A stretch of 64,000 nt of DNA from Flavobacteriaceae bacterium (GTDB lineage Bacteria; Bacteroidota; Bacteroidia; Flavobacteriales; Flavobacteriaceae), in contig JAPOSZ010000006.1 of assembly GCA_026709415.1 (NCBI GenBank), positions 1 through 64,000 of the forward strand, in the 5' to 3' direction. Shown in pieces: positions 1 to 9,348 of the stretch. How positions within the stretch are numbered: the first letter of the stretch is position 1; each line of letters starts with the position of its first letter. Under the pieces are notes generated by a model, which ran no database searches, was not told the DNA's origin, and saw only the letters and a program-made list of their open reading frames with translations. Made by a program: the position numbers and the translations under genes.

Positions 1-24
1 TTTCGACCAAATCCTCTATCTTAG

Positions 25-189
25 CGGAAAGCCGAAATTTTAGTGCAAAGGTCTCATGTATTAATTGGAATGGACATTATTAGTCAGTCGGATTTTAGTT
101 TGGGATATAATGCTCAAAATAAAGGCACGGTTTTTTCAGTTACATTTCCCTCAAACGGTATTTTTCAGTTATTAGGTAAAAATAAATAA
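25..189 (+). pseudogene. Possible C-terminal remnant of a sensor histidine kinase
   Basis: An open frame from 25 to the TAA at 187-189 encodes a segment ending with NKGTVFSVTFP, which resembles the last strand of a HATPase_c domain (typically GKGTxFxIxLP). The upstream part lies beyond a stop at 22-24 or in another frame, so the gene is either broken here or starts outside the window in a shifted frame. The match is one short motif only. Any other protein ending in a similar beta strand would look the same, so the call is weak. Confidence 0.25.
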
Positions 190-489
190 AAAAAGTCCCC
201 AATTAAAATAAGTCAAACCCTCCAACTACCACTCCAGTGCTAAAAAATTCAGGAAAGGACACGTCGTGTTGTTGATGAAATCAGAGAGTTATTCTTTAAA
301 CCTGTAGGGTAACTTACCCTTGTCTTATCAGAAAATAAAACAATCATTACGTCTCAGTTATTGGGTTGGTTATAAAAGGATATCATTCCCGTAATTTAAA
401 TCACAGACATAGCGTCTAAAAACACCGATTGTAAAGTTTAAAAAAAACAGACGATCATCATTTTCTTTTCATTTGATTGTGAATTTACT
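190..489. other. Intergenic, no gene recognised
   Basis: About 300 bases with stops in all frames and no RNA-like fold that I recognise. It lies between the kinase-like remnant and the 3' end of the FAD oxidoreductase gene. Confidence 0.6.
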
Positions 490-2373
490 TTAATCAGTCA
501 AGGATTTAAGATGAATAGGAGTAGAAAGTTCTCCTAATAAAGTAACTGGTTGTTCGAATGGCTGAATCAATGCATCTAATAAAACAGAAAACTCACCTCT
601 TGTGATGATTTTTTCAGGTTGACCCTCGTCATAGTTGATGAATGTTTCCATTTCGTTTTTGCTAAATGTGACACTAGTTTCAGTATCATTCATATAATTT
701 AAAAACCAATCAATGATTTGGCTTTGAGTTAAGCTTTCGGGTAAAGGATAACGATTCGTATCAATATATTCGTCAATAAAAATATCTTCAATTCGAAGAT
801 TCGAATCGGGATAAAACCATGTTTGATTTTCCCAGCCAATATTCTTTCCAGTTCCTCTCAAAATGCCTGTAACCCCAATTCTTTGATAGGTTTTAAAGTG
901 GGGATGCGATTTTTGAACATCTAAAAAAGGCATTAAATAATGCTCATTGTCAAGTAATATTTTTTGAATTTTTCGCACATCAATATTTCTGGGTAAATCA
1001 TTGGATAATGCGGCACTAGCGGCAACGATGCCAGCCACTTGACCAATTTGTAAAACAACGGGTTGTAACCTTGTGGTCCCATTAACAATATTAGATACCG
1101 AAATGGACTTTTCAGCCACTACTAAATTTTCTTGAGTTTCCGGAATCAAGCTTCCCAATGGAATGGAATAGGAAGGCACGGGATAAAAATGAAGTTCCGG
1201 TAGCTCATCTGCCTGAGGATGAGCAGCATGATGATGATCGACCGGATAATCGCCTACGGCAATAGAAGTTCTATACGTTGGATGGCTTTGCTTATAAGGA
1301 TGGCTCAAATGATTCATGGAGAGAGTGGTGACACCATCAATGCGTAGAGATTCTCGGTGATAGGGGATTAAAGGCAAACCGTCATCGGTTGGAAATTCGT
1401 CGTCAGCTATGGATAAATTTTCAAATCCTAACTCAGTTTGTAAATAGTATAGAAATTGAAGCGACTTTAATTTGGCCAATTTAAAGACAGAGTCTCTTTC
1501 TTCGGGACTCATATAGATAGCATTGACATAGTAATCGTTTCCATTGATAGGCCAATTAATCATGTATTTATCATTGGGGAGTTTTCCATAAGTGATTTTT
1601 CGTTCTTTGGGCCATAAGGTGCGAATCATGGTTGATTCTTCATGGCACTTTTCAGATTGAGTGGCACAATAAAAAACCGAAGGGTCATATCCTTTGGGTT
1701 GGTCTATGATTTTGGGTTCTCGATAATCTTTTAAAATCAATGCATAAGTCAAATCTTGGATAATATCATTGGACCGGTCAGGGGCAATATATTCATCATA
1801 ATCGTCTTTTGAATCCATGCCTATGCGGTGTGAAACTTCAAGCTCTTGAATGACATCCCCTAATTCAGTGGCTTCTACTAATTGTTTGGTTCGGATTTTA
1901 TCACCTTCACTTAATTCAATAACCCAGTATGGTTCCACTCGATAAATAGTATTCCAACTTTGATTCATCTTTAGGGTAAGATTTGATTCGGCTTTGGCTA
2001 TGTTGTGAAAAATATCATTTCCGATATGAGGTTCAAATAGCGTATTGCTCACCCAACCCGTTTTCATAGCATCTAATGATCCATATCGCCCCACTAAACT
2101 ATCTCTAAATTCTCCCCAAAAACCGGAAGGTAATTTATTATTACCATCGACAGCACTAACTCCTGCTGAAGTTAACATACCACCGAGCCAAGGACCTTGT
2201 TCTATCAAAAGTGTCTTGGCTCCTAATCGGGCACTCGAAACACCAGCGGCAATTCCCGAGGTTCCACCACCAACCACCACCACATCATAAACCTCTTGAT
2301 TTGAGGTCGTATCACAATTTGTCAGGATTAAGGAAAGAGATAGTAAAAGAGGAGTAAATAGTGTTTTATACAT
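490..2373 (-). CDS. FAD-dependent oxidoreductase, predicted lipoprotein
   Basis: A 627-residue protein of the FAD_oxidored (PF12831) type, often annotated as FAD-dependent oxidoreductase or xanthan-lyase-like. The start is a lipoprotein signal: a hydrophobic stretch ending LTNC, with Cys20 as the lipidation site. The Rossmann motif GGGTSG follows at about residues 35-40, then a second conserved stretch GPWLGGMLTSAG near residue 60. The rest is a long substrate domain that I cannot tie to a substrate. It probably sits in the cell envelope. It is a monocistronic minus-strand gene, with a divergent tRNA-Thr about 100 bases upstream. The family is clear but the reaction is unknown. Confidence 0.8.
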   Translation of the reverse strand: MYKTLFTPLLLSLSLILTNCDTTSNQEVYDVVVVGGGTSGIAAGVSSARLGAKTLLIEQGPWLGGMLTSAGVSAVDGNNKLPSGFWGEFRDSLVGRYGSLDAMKTGWVSNTLFEPHIGNDIFHNIAKAESNLTLKMNQSWNTIYRVEPYWVIELSEGDKIRTKQLVEATELGDVIQELEVSHRIGMDSKDDYDEYIAPDRSNDIIQDLTYALILKDYREPKIIDQPKGYDPSVFYCATQSEKCHEESTMIRTLWPKERKITYGKLPNDKYMINWPINGNDYYVNAIYMSPEERDSVFKLAKLKSLQFLYYLQTELGFENLSIADDEFPTDDGLPLIPYHRESLRIDGVTTLSMNHLSHPYKQSHPTYRTSIAVGDYPVDHHHAAHPQADELPELHFYPVPSYSIPLGSLIPETQENLVVAEKSISVSNIVNGTTRLQPVVLQIGQVAGIVAASAALSNDLPRNIDVRKIQKILLDNEHYLMPFLDVQKSHPHFKTYQRIGVTGILRGTGKNIGWENQTWFYPDSNLRIEDIFIDEYIDTNRYPLPESLTQSQIIDWFLNYMNDTETSVTFSKNEMETFINYDEGQPEKIITRGEFSVLLDALIQPFEQPVTLLGELSTPIHLKSLTD

Positions 2374-2474
2374 TTTAAAATTTGTTTAAAATATTTTGAG
2401 GGGTTCTAAAAATGGTATCTTTGACCACCTATCTAAGAGCAATAGAATAGGAAATTTGATAATCTTATTCATTA

Positions 2475-2546
<72 letters not shown>

Positions 2547-2582
2547 CGAGGGGGCGTTTTTATTCACTAAAATTTCGAGTGA

Positions 2583-4844
2583 TTAGCCAATAGTGCGTAA
2601 AAGGTTTAGTGCTGATCCAGCACGATACCATTGAATTTGTTGTTGGTTATAAGTGTGTTTGGCTTCAATGATGCTTTTGGAATGGTTTGCGTGAATAATT
2701 TCAATTTTAAGATTTTTATTTGGGGCTAAATCGATCAAGTCTATAAAATGAAAGGTATCGTCTTCTTGAATCAAATCATAGTCGTTTTCATTACAAAAAG
2801 TTAATGCCAACATGCCTTGTTTTTTCAAATTGGTTTCGTGTATTCGGGCAAAGGACTTGACCAAAACAACTTTAACGCCTAAGTGTCTCGGTTGCATGGC
2901 AGCATGTTCTCTAGAAGACCCCTCACCATAATTATGGTCACCAATGACGATGGTTGGTATGCCAACTTTTTGATAATCTCTCTGAACATTAGGAACCCCA
3001 TCATATTCTCCGGTGAGTTGATTTTTAACAAAGTTGGTTTTGCCATTGAAAGCGTTAACCGCGCCAATAAAACTATTATTGGCAATGTTGTCTAAATGGC
3101 CACGATAACGCAACCATGGCCCTGCCATAGAAATATGGTCAGTAGTACATTTGCCCAATGTTTTGATCAGTAATTTTAATCCAGAGAGATTTTGGCCATC
3201 CCAAGGGTCAAAAGGAGTCAATCGCTGTAATCGTTCTGAATTTTCATCAATAATCACTTCAATACCACTGCCATCTTCCGGTGGTTCAATGTATCCATTA
3301 TCTTCGACATCAAAGCCTTTGGGAGGCAATTCTAATCCATGCGGTGGATTTAATTTGACTTGTTTGCCTTCTTTGTTGGTTAAAGTATCCTTGATGGGAT
3401 TAAAGTCCAACCGGCCAGCCAGAGCTATTGCGGTCACCATCTCCGGGGAGGTCACAAAGGCATGGGTGTTTGGATTGCCATCGTTCCTTTTGGCAAAATT
3501 TCGATTAAATGAATGGATAATGGTGTTTTTTTCTTTTTTGGATGCCCCTGCTCGATCCCACTGACCGATGCAAGGCCCACATGCATTAGTAAAAATCTGA
3601 GCTCCTAAATCTTCAAAAGTTTCCAACAGTCCGTCCCTTTCTGCTGTATAGCGAACTTGTTCAGATCCTGGATTAATACCAAATTCACTTTTGGTGGTTA
3701 ATTTATTTTCCACAGCTTGTTTCACAATGGATGCCGAACGAGATAAATCTTCATAAGATGAATTCGTGCAAGAACCGATCAACCCCCATTCGACATCGAT
3801 AGGCCAACCATGCTCTCGAGCCTTTTCAGCCATTTGGTTAACGGGCGTGGCTAAATCTGGTGTAAAAGGCCCATTAATATGCGGCATGAGTTCATCCAAA
3901 TTGATTTCGATTAATTGATCAAAATATTTTTCTGGTTGAGCATATGCTTCCGGGTCAGCCGTTAGGTGTTCTTTAATTTTTAGAGCTTCATTGGCAATAT
4001 CATTTCGATCGGTGGCTCGTAAATAACGTTCCATCGCTTGATCGAAACCAAACGTTGAAGTGGTCGCTCCAACTTCGGCGCCCATATTGCAAATGGTCCC
4101 TTTACCTGTACATGACAAAGAAAGAGCACCATCGCCAAAGTATTCAATGATGGCTCCAGTACCCCCCTTGACTGTTAGGATACCGGCAACTTTTAAAATA
4201 ACATCTTTGGCTGAAGTCCAGTTGTTGAGTTTTCCAGTCAATTTCACACCAATCAGTTTAGGAAACTTGAGTTCCCAAGGCATTCCAGCCATCACATCCA
4301 CCGCATCGGCTCCTCCCACGCCAATGGCCAGCATTCCCAATCCACCAGCATTAACCGTATGGGAGTCCGTACCGATCATCATTCCACCAGGGAAAGCATA
4401 ATTTTCCAAAATCACCTGATGAATAATGCCGGCACCAGGTTTCCAAAAACCAATCCCGTATTTATTAGAAACGGATTCTAAAAAATTAAAAACTTCAGCA
4501 CTGGCGGTATTAGCGCTCTTTAAATCTTCTTTGGCTCCTTGTTTCGCTAAAATCAAATGATCGCAATGAACCGTTGTTGGCACTTGAGCTTTGGACTTTC
4601 CAGCTTGCATGAATTGTAATAAAGCCATTTGGGCTGTGGCATCTTGGAGAGCCACTCGGTCGGGTGCAAAGTCGACATAGTCTTTACCTCTCAAATATGG
4701 TTTTGAAGGTAATCGATCCCACAAGTGAGTATAGAGAATTTTTTCTGATAGGGTCAATGGCTTTTGAATGAGTTTGCGAACCTTCGTAATTCTTTCATCC
4801 ATTTTATGGTAAACGGAACGAATCATTTCAATATCAAAAGTCAT
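2583..4844 (-). CDS. acn: Aconitate hydratase (mitochondrial type)
   Basis: A 753-residue aconitase that interconverts citrate and isocitrate in the TCA cycle. The three [4Fe-4S] ligands are visible as Cys359 in [11 protein letters not shown] and Cys422 and Cys425 in [11 protein letters not shown]. The substrate-binding segment [13 protein letters not shown] lies near residue 158, and the C-terminal swivel domain carries [15 protein letters not shown]. Length and motifs match the mitochondrial-type enzyme used by Bacteroidota rather than the longer AcnA/IRP or AcnB forms. It stands alone, with its 3' end 36 bases from the convergent tRNA-Thr. Confidence 0.95.
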   Translation of the reverse strand: MTFDIEMIRSVYHKMDERITKVRKLIQKPLTLSEKILYTHLWDRLPSKPYLRGKDYVDFAPDRVALQDATAQMALLQFMQAGKSKAQVPTTVHCDHLILAKQGAKEDLKSANTASAEVFNFLESVSNKYGIGFWKPGAGIIHQVILENYAFPGGMMIGTDSHTVNAGGLGMLAIGVGGADAVDVMAGMPWELKFPKLIGVKLTGKLNNWTSAKDVILKVAGILTVKGGTGAIIEYFGDGALSLSCTGKGTICNMGAEVGATTSTFGFDQAMERYLRATDRNDIANEALKIKEHLTADPEAYAQPEKYFDQLIEINLDELMPHINGPFTPDLATPVNQMAEKAREHGWPIDVEWGLIGSCTNSSYEDLSRSASIVKQAVENKLTTKSEFGINPGSEQVRYTAERDGLLETFEDLGAQIFTNACGPCIGQWDRAGASKKEKNTIIHSFNRNFAKRNDGNPNTHAFVTSPEMVTAIALAGRLDFNPIKDTLTNKEGKQVKLNPPHGLELPPKGFDVEDNGYIEPPEDGSGIEVIIDENSERLQRLTPFDPWDGQNLSGLKLLIKTLGKCTTDHISMAGPWLRYRGHLDNIANNSFIGAVNAFNGKTNFVKNQLTGEYDGVPNVQRDYQKVGIPTIVIGDHNYGEGSSREHAAMQPRHLGVKVVLVKSFARIHETNLKKQGMLALTFCNENDYDLIQEDDTFHFIDLIDLAPNKNLKIEIIHANHSKSIIEAKHTYNQQQIQWYRAGSALNLLRTIG

Positions 4845-4980
4845 TTCTTATGCTTATTTATGGTGTATCGGACAAAATTACATAAAATTTCAGCTAGGTA
4901 TTTCAACATAAACCGTGACTAGAGGATTCAATGGAGTGTTTTTAAGAGAATAGATGTTTCAACAATTTAACTTGGTAGTA

Positions 4981-5009
4981 TGAAGTGTCCCCCATCGTTA
5001 GGACAGTTA
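4981..5009 (+). repeat. Possible IS3-family (IS150-like) terminal repeat
   Basis: The sequence starts TGAAGTGTCCCCC and continues to TTAGGACAGT. This is the pattern of IS150-group ends (TG..CTG.CCCC followed by GTT.GGACA). No transposase is intact nearby, so this would be a solitary relic. A similar hairpin-like end occurs at 45392-45412. Confidence 0.35.
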
Positions 5010-5216
5010 TTGACCCAATTGAAGTTATCGATCACTTGTGTTTTTGTTTGGAATGAGGTTCTGAAAAAAGCACCATTCCGATTTAAAATGAATGGCTGAT
5101 TTCTTTTGAGTTTTGGAGTTTGTTGAATACAACCTATCGGATACTTGCCATGGGCTATCGAAAATCAGTCAAATCATGCTCTTTTGGACAGAGTATGAAT
5201 CATTCGGGTTTATTGT

Positions 5217-5738
5217 TTGCGGAAGGTGATTTGGAAAAGAAGAGGGTGTATTGACAAGAAATCTCATCACGCCTGCCGAAACATCCCCGCAAGCTCAAAA
5301 AAAGCACTCACCAAAAATAATTTTGAAAGACTCAAAGTCAGCCGTTTTGAAGCTTTCATGGACGAACTCTGGGGCTTTTATCGCTTGGTGGTGATGCCCA
5401 AACTAGCGGCAGACAAAAAGTGAGAAATCGTGACGAAGCAACAGAAAACGGCCATCCAAAAAAAGGCCTTCAAACGGTTGCTGATTCCATTGCTGTAGTT
5501 CCTAGGGATTCGAAACGGAGACCTCAATCTTCAAATCTTCCCCAACGAAATCATCTGTGCTGTCGAAAAAACATTCCGTGAAAGACTCTTTTTAGTCTCA
5601 GAAAAAATCAAAACAGGGGTCAGTTATGATGAATTCAATAAGCGATGTCGCAATATCTGTTATTTGCCACCTATATTTAAGAATTTAAAGGCTGAGAATC
5701 ATTTAGTGGATGCCAATGATAATCGCCCCATATAACCC
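5217..5738 (+). pseudogene. Decayed coding sequence, family not recognised
   Basis: Protein-like fragments occur in different frames. A 68-residue piece (5217-5423) contains SRFEAFMDELWGFYRLVV. A second stretch (about 5540-5738) contains EIICAVEKTFRERLFLVSEK and ends at several stops. Composition and the run of open segments suggest one former gene, possibly a transposase given the IS-like end upstream. I cannot name the family. Confidence 0.3.
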
Positions 5739-5889
5739 TAGCTTCTTCAGGTTCTATGGTTTGCGGCACTCCATCAGTCCCTTTTTGATTTTGATGTGTT
5801 TAGGTTTTTCTCTTGATGCTAGAACTCAAAGATTTTTTGAGTGGTCTCTCTTTTGAATTACCTTTTATTGCTCTTTTCACTTGATTTCT

Positions 5890-6990
5890 TTAGCTATTCC
5901 CATATTGTTCAAACAGCCATGTTTTAAACGAGGGGATAGGAATCGAAAAAGCGCCATCGACTCTTAAATGAAAAACCCCTTTGACAACTGAAGCATCCCA
6001 AAATTCTTCTTTGCTCATGGTCAATAAATCTTTTTCTTTTTTAAGAAATTCAATGACATCAATTTTATCAAAAATTGGGGGGAGATTTTGAACAAGTTTT
6101 GCAAGGACTTTACGGTCTGTTCTTAAAAGCCTTTCACATCGTTGGTCATAATATTTTACTTTTAACACATCACCGCGTTCCAATATAGCTTTTAATTTAC
6201 TATCAGTTAATACTTCATTTTTTTGAAGATAAACATCTATTTGATTACAATAGGAAGCGATGTGTCTTGGCCATCGACTAGTTCTAGTGGTTATTTGATC
6301 AATCCAATGTTCTATTTCATTTTTATATTTTTTATATTCCACCTTTTCAGTAATCCAATCCCGTATAATCGCTCGTTCTGAACTATTGTCTAAGGGTTGT
6401 AAATTAATGCAACATTCTTCATTGATTCTCGATAATCCAAATTCTACAAGAACTTTTCGTGTATGGCTTAACCCACCAAAAAACATCACAAATCCGTTAT
6501 TTGTTTTTAGGTTATGATATCGATCTAAAAAATCAACTATTTTTTTTTTGTCTTCATTGGAAAAAGTATCCTTAATCCCTAAATTTTGAGCTTCATCTAA
6601 CACAAATAATGTTGGCTTTGATTTCACTAAATCTTCATTCACATAATCTATTTCTTCTCTTGTTTTTGTCTGAATAGAGGCTTTCCAAACTTTAAGGTTA
6701 ACTTCTTGGGATTTTATGATTTCTTTCGAGTTTGTGTTTTTAGTGATACGGTTGAGCAAATCAGTTTCATTTGAAAGTGATCTGATTCCAAGTTTCACAA
6801 CATTCCACCTCAATTTTCTTGCAATCTCTTCGCATTCGTGAATAAGGGCTGATTTACCAACACCCGGTGCCCCTTGAACTAAAAAACTACTGCCAATCCC
6901 TCTTTTTTTGCTGAGGTTCAACAAAAATTTGAATTGTTTCAATTCTTCTTCGCGACCATGAAAGTATTTGGCTTTATCACGTTCTATCAT
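5890..6990 (-). CDS. AAA ATPase of a five-member local paralogue family (copy 1)
   Basis: A 366-residue P-loop ATPase. The N-terminus reads KAKYFHGREEEL, the entry motif of AAA_16/ORC-like ATPases. Walker A GAPGVGKS is at residues 40-47 and Walker B LFVLDEAQ near residues 127-134. A sensor-1-like stretch FFGGLS is followed by RKVL...SRIN, and then by the family motif RWPRHIASY. The C-terminal third looks like a winged helix ending IPIPSFKTW. The same order of motifs is found in the ORFs at 7844, 53818 and 56345 and in the broken 42543 copy. No partner gene is adjacent. The family resembles regulatory STAND/ORC-type ATPases, but the biological role is unknown to me. Confidence 0.75.
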   Translation of the reverse strand: MIERDKAKYFHGREEELKQFKFLLNLSKKRGIGSSFLVQGAPGVGKSALIHECEEIARKLRWNVVKLGIRSLSNETDLLNRITKNTNSKEIIKSQEVNLKVWKASIQTKTREEIDYVNEDLVKSKPTLFVLDEAQNLGIKDTFSNEDKKKIVDFLDRYHNLKTNNGFVMFFGGLSHTRKVLVEFGLSRINEECCINLQPLDNSSERAIIRDWITEKVEYKKYKNEIEHWIDQITTRTSRWPRHIASYCNQIDVYLQKNEVLTDSKLKAILERGDVLKVKYYDQRCERLLRTDRKVLAKLVQNLPPIFDKIDVIEFLKKEKDLLTMSKEEFWDASVVKGVFHLRVDGAFSIPIPSFKTWLFEQYGNS

Positions 6991-7464
6991 GTTTTGTATT
7001 CTTATGGATAGAAAAATTCACACAACACGAAGATACGATTTTTAAGGTCAGTAAGAGGTATTGCAAGTTTTATTTGGAACACCCGATACTTCTAAAATAT
7101 TGTTTTATCTCGGGTATTCAATCATGAGCCTTTTAAATTTAGTCATTTTTATCCACGTTTGGGAGGTTTGACTTTCTGTATCCGTTTGTAGGCAATTCGA
7201 ATACTTTTTAATGAATCTTTTCTAACTTCGTGGACCAATCTAAGAACCATAAAGCCTTCTAATTAAAAGTAAAATCGAAACTTAAACCTAAAAAATCTCC
7301 AAAGAATTCCATTTGGAAGTAGAAAAATCGGTAAAAAATTTATAAATCTTAAATTTTCCTAAAAAGAATAAATAATTAGCCAATAGTAGAATTAGAGAAA
7401 TCATATCATCATTCTTCATTGCGGGCTACGTTTTAAAGTGACGGAGTGTAATGAAGTGTCTAGT
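6991..7464. other. Intergenic upstream of AAA copy 1
   Basis: No gene is visible. The stretch contains the R-like repeat at 7054-7092 and very AT-rich DNA. The region continues to the repeats at 7465-7551, and then to the 3' end of AAA copy 2 with nothing recognisable. Confidence 0.6.
7054..7092 (-). repeat. R-like element upstream of AAA copy 1 (R8)
   Basis: Read on the minus strand, the core GTTCCAAATAAA (7069-7080) followed after a short gap by CAATACCTCT is shared with the element upstream of AAA copy 5 (56269-56290: GTTCCAAATAAA, CAATACTTCT). It lies about 65-100 bases upstream of the start codon, in the sense of the gene. The outer half, which is well kept in other R copies, is poorly conserved here. 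It could be an upstream regulatory site rather than an element end. Confidence 0.5.
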
Positions 7465-7551
7465 TTTCTTTATCAAAGGGACTTATGTATTTACCTTGAA
7501 TGAGGATTTTCTCTTTTTGGGATCGCAGAGCCATCAGAACGGGTGCTTCGC
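7465..7551 (+). repeat. Repeat pair left of AAA copy 2 (segments A and B)
   Basis: Segment A (7465-7519) contains GGGACTTATGTATTTACC and recurs inverted at 9262-9315 with few mismatches. Segment B (7517-7551) contains CCATCAGAACGGGTGCTTCG and recurs in direct orientation at 9202-9236. The two pairs sit on either side of AAA copy 2. A short open frame (7451-7693) spans them; I read it as incidental or as decayed coding DNA. Confidence 0.7.
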
Positions 7552-7843
7552 TGTTCATGATTCACTCTTATCTTCACGAAAGACATCACTTATCACCGCA
7601 TGCACTTTTAAGTGGAATGTTAAAGGAATGTTTTCATGGTTGGGTAATTGTTCAAAAAGTAACTTCTCGGTAGGTTTTTTCACCATGATTTGATTTTAAA
7701 TGACGAGATTAAAAAAATCATTGCCTGATATAAAGGCGTTTATTCGATCTCAAATGGATTGGTCAAATAAACTAGATTCCCCTTTAACGCATTTTAAAAG
7801 ATAGAAGGCTAATCTTGGGAAGGTGAGGATTTTAAAATAATTT

Positions 7844-9088
7844 TTAATGAAGGGTAACGTTTGTTTTATTCATTGATTGGATGCCTTTATCTATTTTAGA
7901 AGCATCCAAGGATTTGAATATTTGTTGCATTTTTAAGCTTGGTTTCGATTGCATTAACTGATGATACATTTGACATTGTTTGATCATCCATGTTCGCATG
8001 GATGGGATAGGGATTTGATAAAAACCGTTTTTTCCAATCTGAACAATCCCTCGACCGATTAAATTATCCCATGTTTTTTGAGGATCTTCGATATAAGGAC
8101 GGGATGTAAAATCGTCCAATACTTTATCCACGTTAATAACATTTGCACTTATTTCATTTTCGAGTATCCCATGATAAATAGAGCATCGATGACCAGGATT
8201 GATTTCATAAAATCGATGTTCATAATAATCATTTTTTAAAAACAATCCTTTTTGTAGCGTTTCATTTAACACTTTATCTGATAAAATCCCTTTGTTGTTT
8301 CGTATCATTTTTGAAGCCGTTTCGCCATAAGAAACAATATGATGCGGCCATTGATAGGTTTGTTTTGATAATTGATGAATCCAATGATCTAAATCAAGGT
8401 GTTTTGGATTAACTTCAGCTCCCCTGACTAAATAATCTTTTATTATATTGGTTTCGGATGTTTCATCTATGGGGCCTAAATCAATCACACTATTGGCGTA
8501 GAACCTGGATATTCTAAAATCATGGTATATTTTTCTTGTATTCCCTAATCCAGCGAATAAAGTAATCCATCCGTATCCGTTTTCCAAATTATGAATATTA
8601 TTTAAAGTACTAGATACTTGTCGCCACAATTCGGTGTCTTTTTTTAGTTGAATTTCAGCCATTTGGGCTTCATCTAACACTAAAAGCGTTGGTTTATCTA
8701 ATAATGATAGTATTTCTGATACCGTATCGTTTGTTTTTTCATAGATTATTTTTCCTTTTATAGCCTTTAAGTCTAATCCAATTTCTTTGGCTGTTTTTTG
8801 AAATTTTTTTCGTCCTAATAGTGAATTTCCTAATTTGACTGGATCAGCTAGATCAGTTATGGTGTCTAATTCGATCACTTGCCAAGTATCTTTCGTGATT
8901 TGTTTTAACTGATTTTTTAGAGCGGTCTTGCCAACGCCAGGCGGACCTTGGATTAATATCGATTTAGCTTTACCAGTTTTTTTACATCGTTCAATCGATG
9001 CTTTAAAAAAATCTATTTCAGGCTTTCTCCCATGGAAATATTCTGCCGTACCTCGGTCATCAATTTCTATTATTTCTTGTGGGTTCAT
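7844..9088 (-). CDS. AAA ATPase paralogue (copy 2)
   Basis: A member of the same family as the 5890 gene, 414 residues from the ATG at 9088. A TTG at 9109 would add seven residues, but the ATG fits better because the conserved block begins shortly after it. Motifs in order: GTAEYFHGRKPE, Walker A GPPGVGKT, Walker B LLVLDEAQ, LFAGLGNTRKIY...SRF, QWPHHIVSY, and the C-terminal IPIPSMRTW. It has an extra tail of about 35 residues after that motif, which the others lack or have shortened. It is flanked by the A/B repeats at 7465-7551 and 9202-9315. Function is unknown; ATP binding is predicted from intact motifs. Confidence 0.75.
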   Translation of the reverse strand: MNPQEIIEIDDRGTAEYFHGRKPEIDFFKASIERCKKTGKAKSILIQGPPGVGKTALKNQLKQITKDTWQVIELDTITDLADPVKLGNSLLGRKKFQKTAKEIGLDLKAIKGKIIYEKTNDTVSEILSLLDKPTLLVLDEAQMAEIQLKKDTELWRQVSSTLNNIHNLENGYGWITLFAGLGNTRKIYHDFRISRFYANSVIDLGPIDETSETNIIKDYLVRGAEVNPKHLDLDHWIHQLSKQTYQWPHHIVSYGETASKMIRNNKGILSDKVLNETLQKGLFLKNDYYEHRFYEINPGHRCSIYHGILENEISANVINVDKVLDDFTSRPYIEDPQKTWDNLIGRGIVQIGKNGFYQIPIPSMRTWMIKQCQMYHQLMQSKPSLKMQQIFKSLDASKIDKGIQSMNKTNVTLH

Positions 9089-9156
9089 ACCATTCGATGA
9101 ATACTCCAAAGATATAGAATTTAAAAATAAACGTCAGTGTGTCTGAGAATGATTCT

Positions 9157-9176
9157 ATTATCGTTTGACCGATAAT
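9157..9176. promoter_or_regulatory. Inverted repeat upstream of AAA copy 2
   Basis: ATTATCG and CGATAAT are separated by six bases, forming a perfect 7-bp dyad about 70 bases upstream of the start at 9088. Its position would suit an operator, but no protein or conserved motif supports this beyond the symmetry. Confidence 0.3.
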
Positions 9177-9201
9177 ACTTGATGTTCTTCTTTTTCTATT
9201 T

Positions 9202-9315
9202 TTGGGATGGCGGAACCATCAGAATGGATGCTTCGCCCATTGGAAGGCTTGTTGGCTTTTTCAAAAAGAGAAAACCCACATTCAAGGTAAATACATAAGT
9301 CCCTTATCAAAGAAA
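9202..9315. repeat. Repeat pair right of AAA copy 2 (segments B and inverted A)
   Basis: Segment B (9202-9236) repeats 7517-7551 in the same orientation. Segment A (9262-9315) repeats 7465-7519 in inverted orientation. Third-position-like differences within B (AAC/AAT, GGG/GGA, GCT/GCC in one frame) hint that B was once coding. Together with the left pair it brackets the AAA gene at a spacing of about 1.8 kb. Confidence 0.7.
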
Positions 9316-9348
9316 CTGTAAAGTGAATATATTTATAAAGTTAATGTT

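Larger units (their letters stand above)
4845..5889. other. Gene-poor region with IS debris
   Basis: About 1 kb without an intact gene. It contains a likely IS3-type end at 4981 and broken coding fragments from about 5217 to 5738. The remainder, up to the 3' end of the first AAA ATPase gene, shows nothing I recognise. Confidence 0.6.

Noticed and set aside
2045-2290. 81-residue open frame inside the FAD oxidoreductase gene
   Set aside because: It is antisense to a clear protein and has no domain; other long antisense frames in acn, rpoB, rpoC, tuf and clpB were dropped for the same reason.
5890-9088. AAA copies 1 and 2 as TnsC/IstB-type transposition ATPases
   Set aside because: No intact transposase lies beside any copy, and the conserved C-terminal IPIPSMxTW block does not match what I know of TnsC, TniB or IstB.
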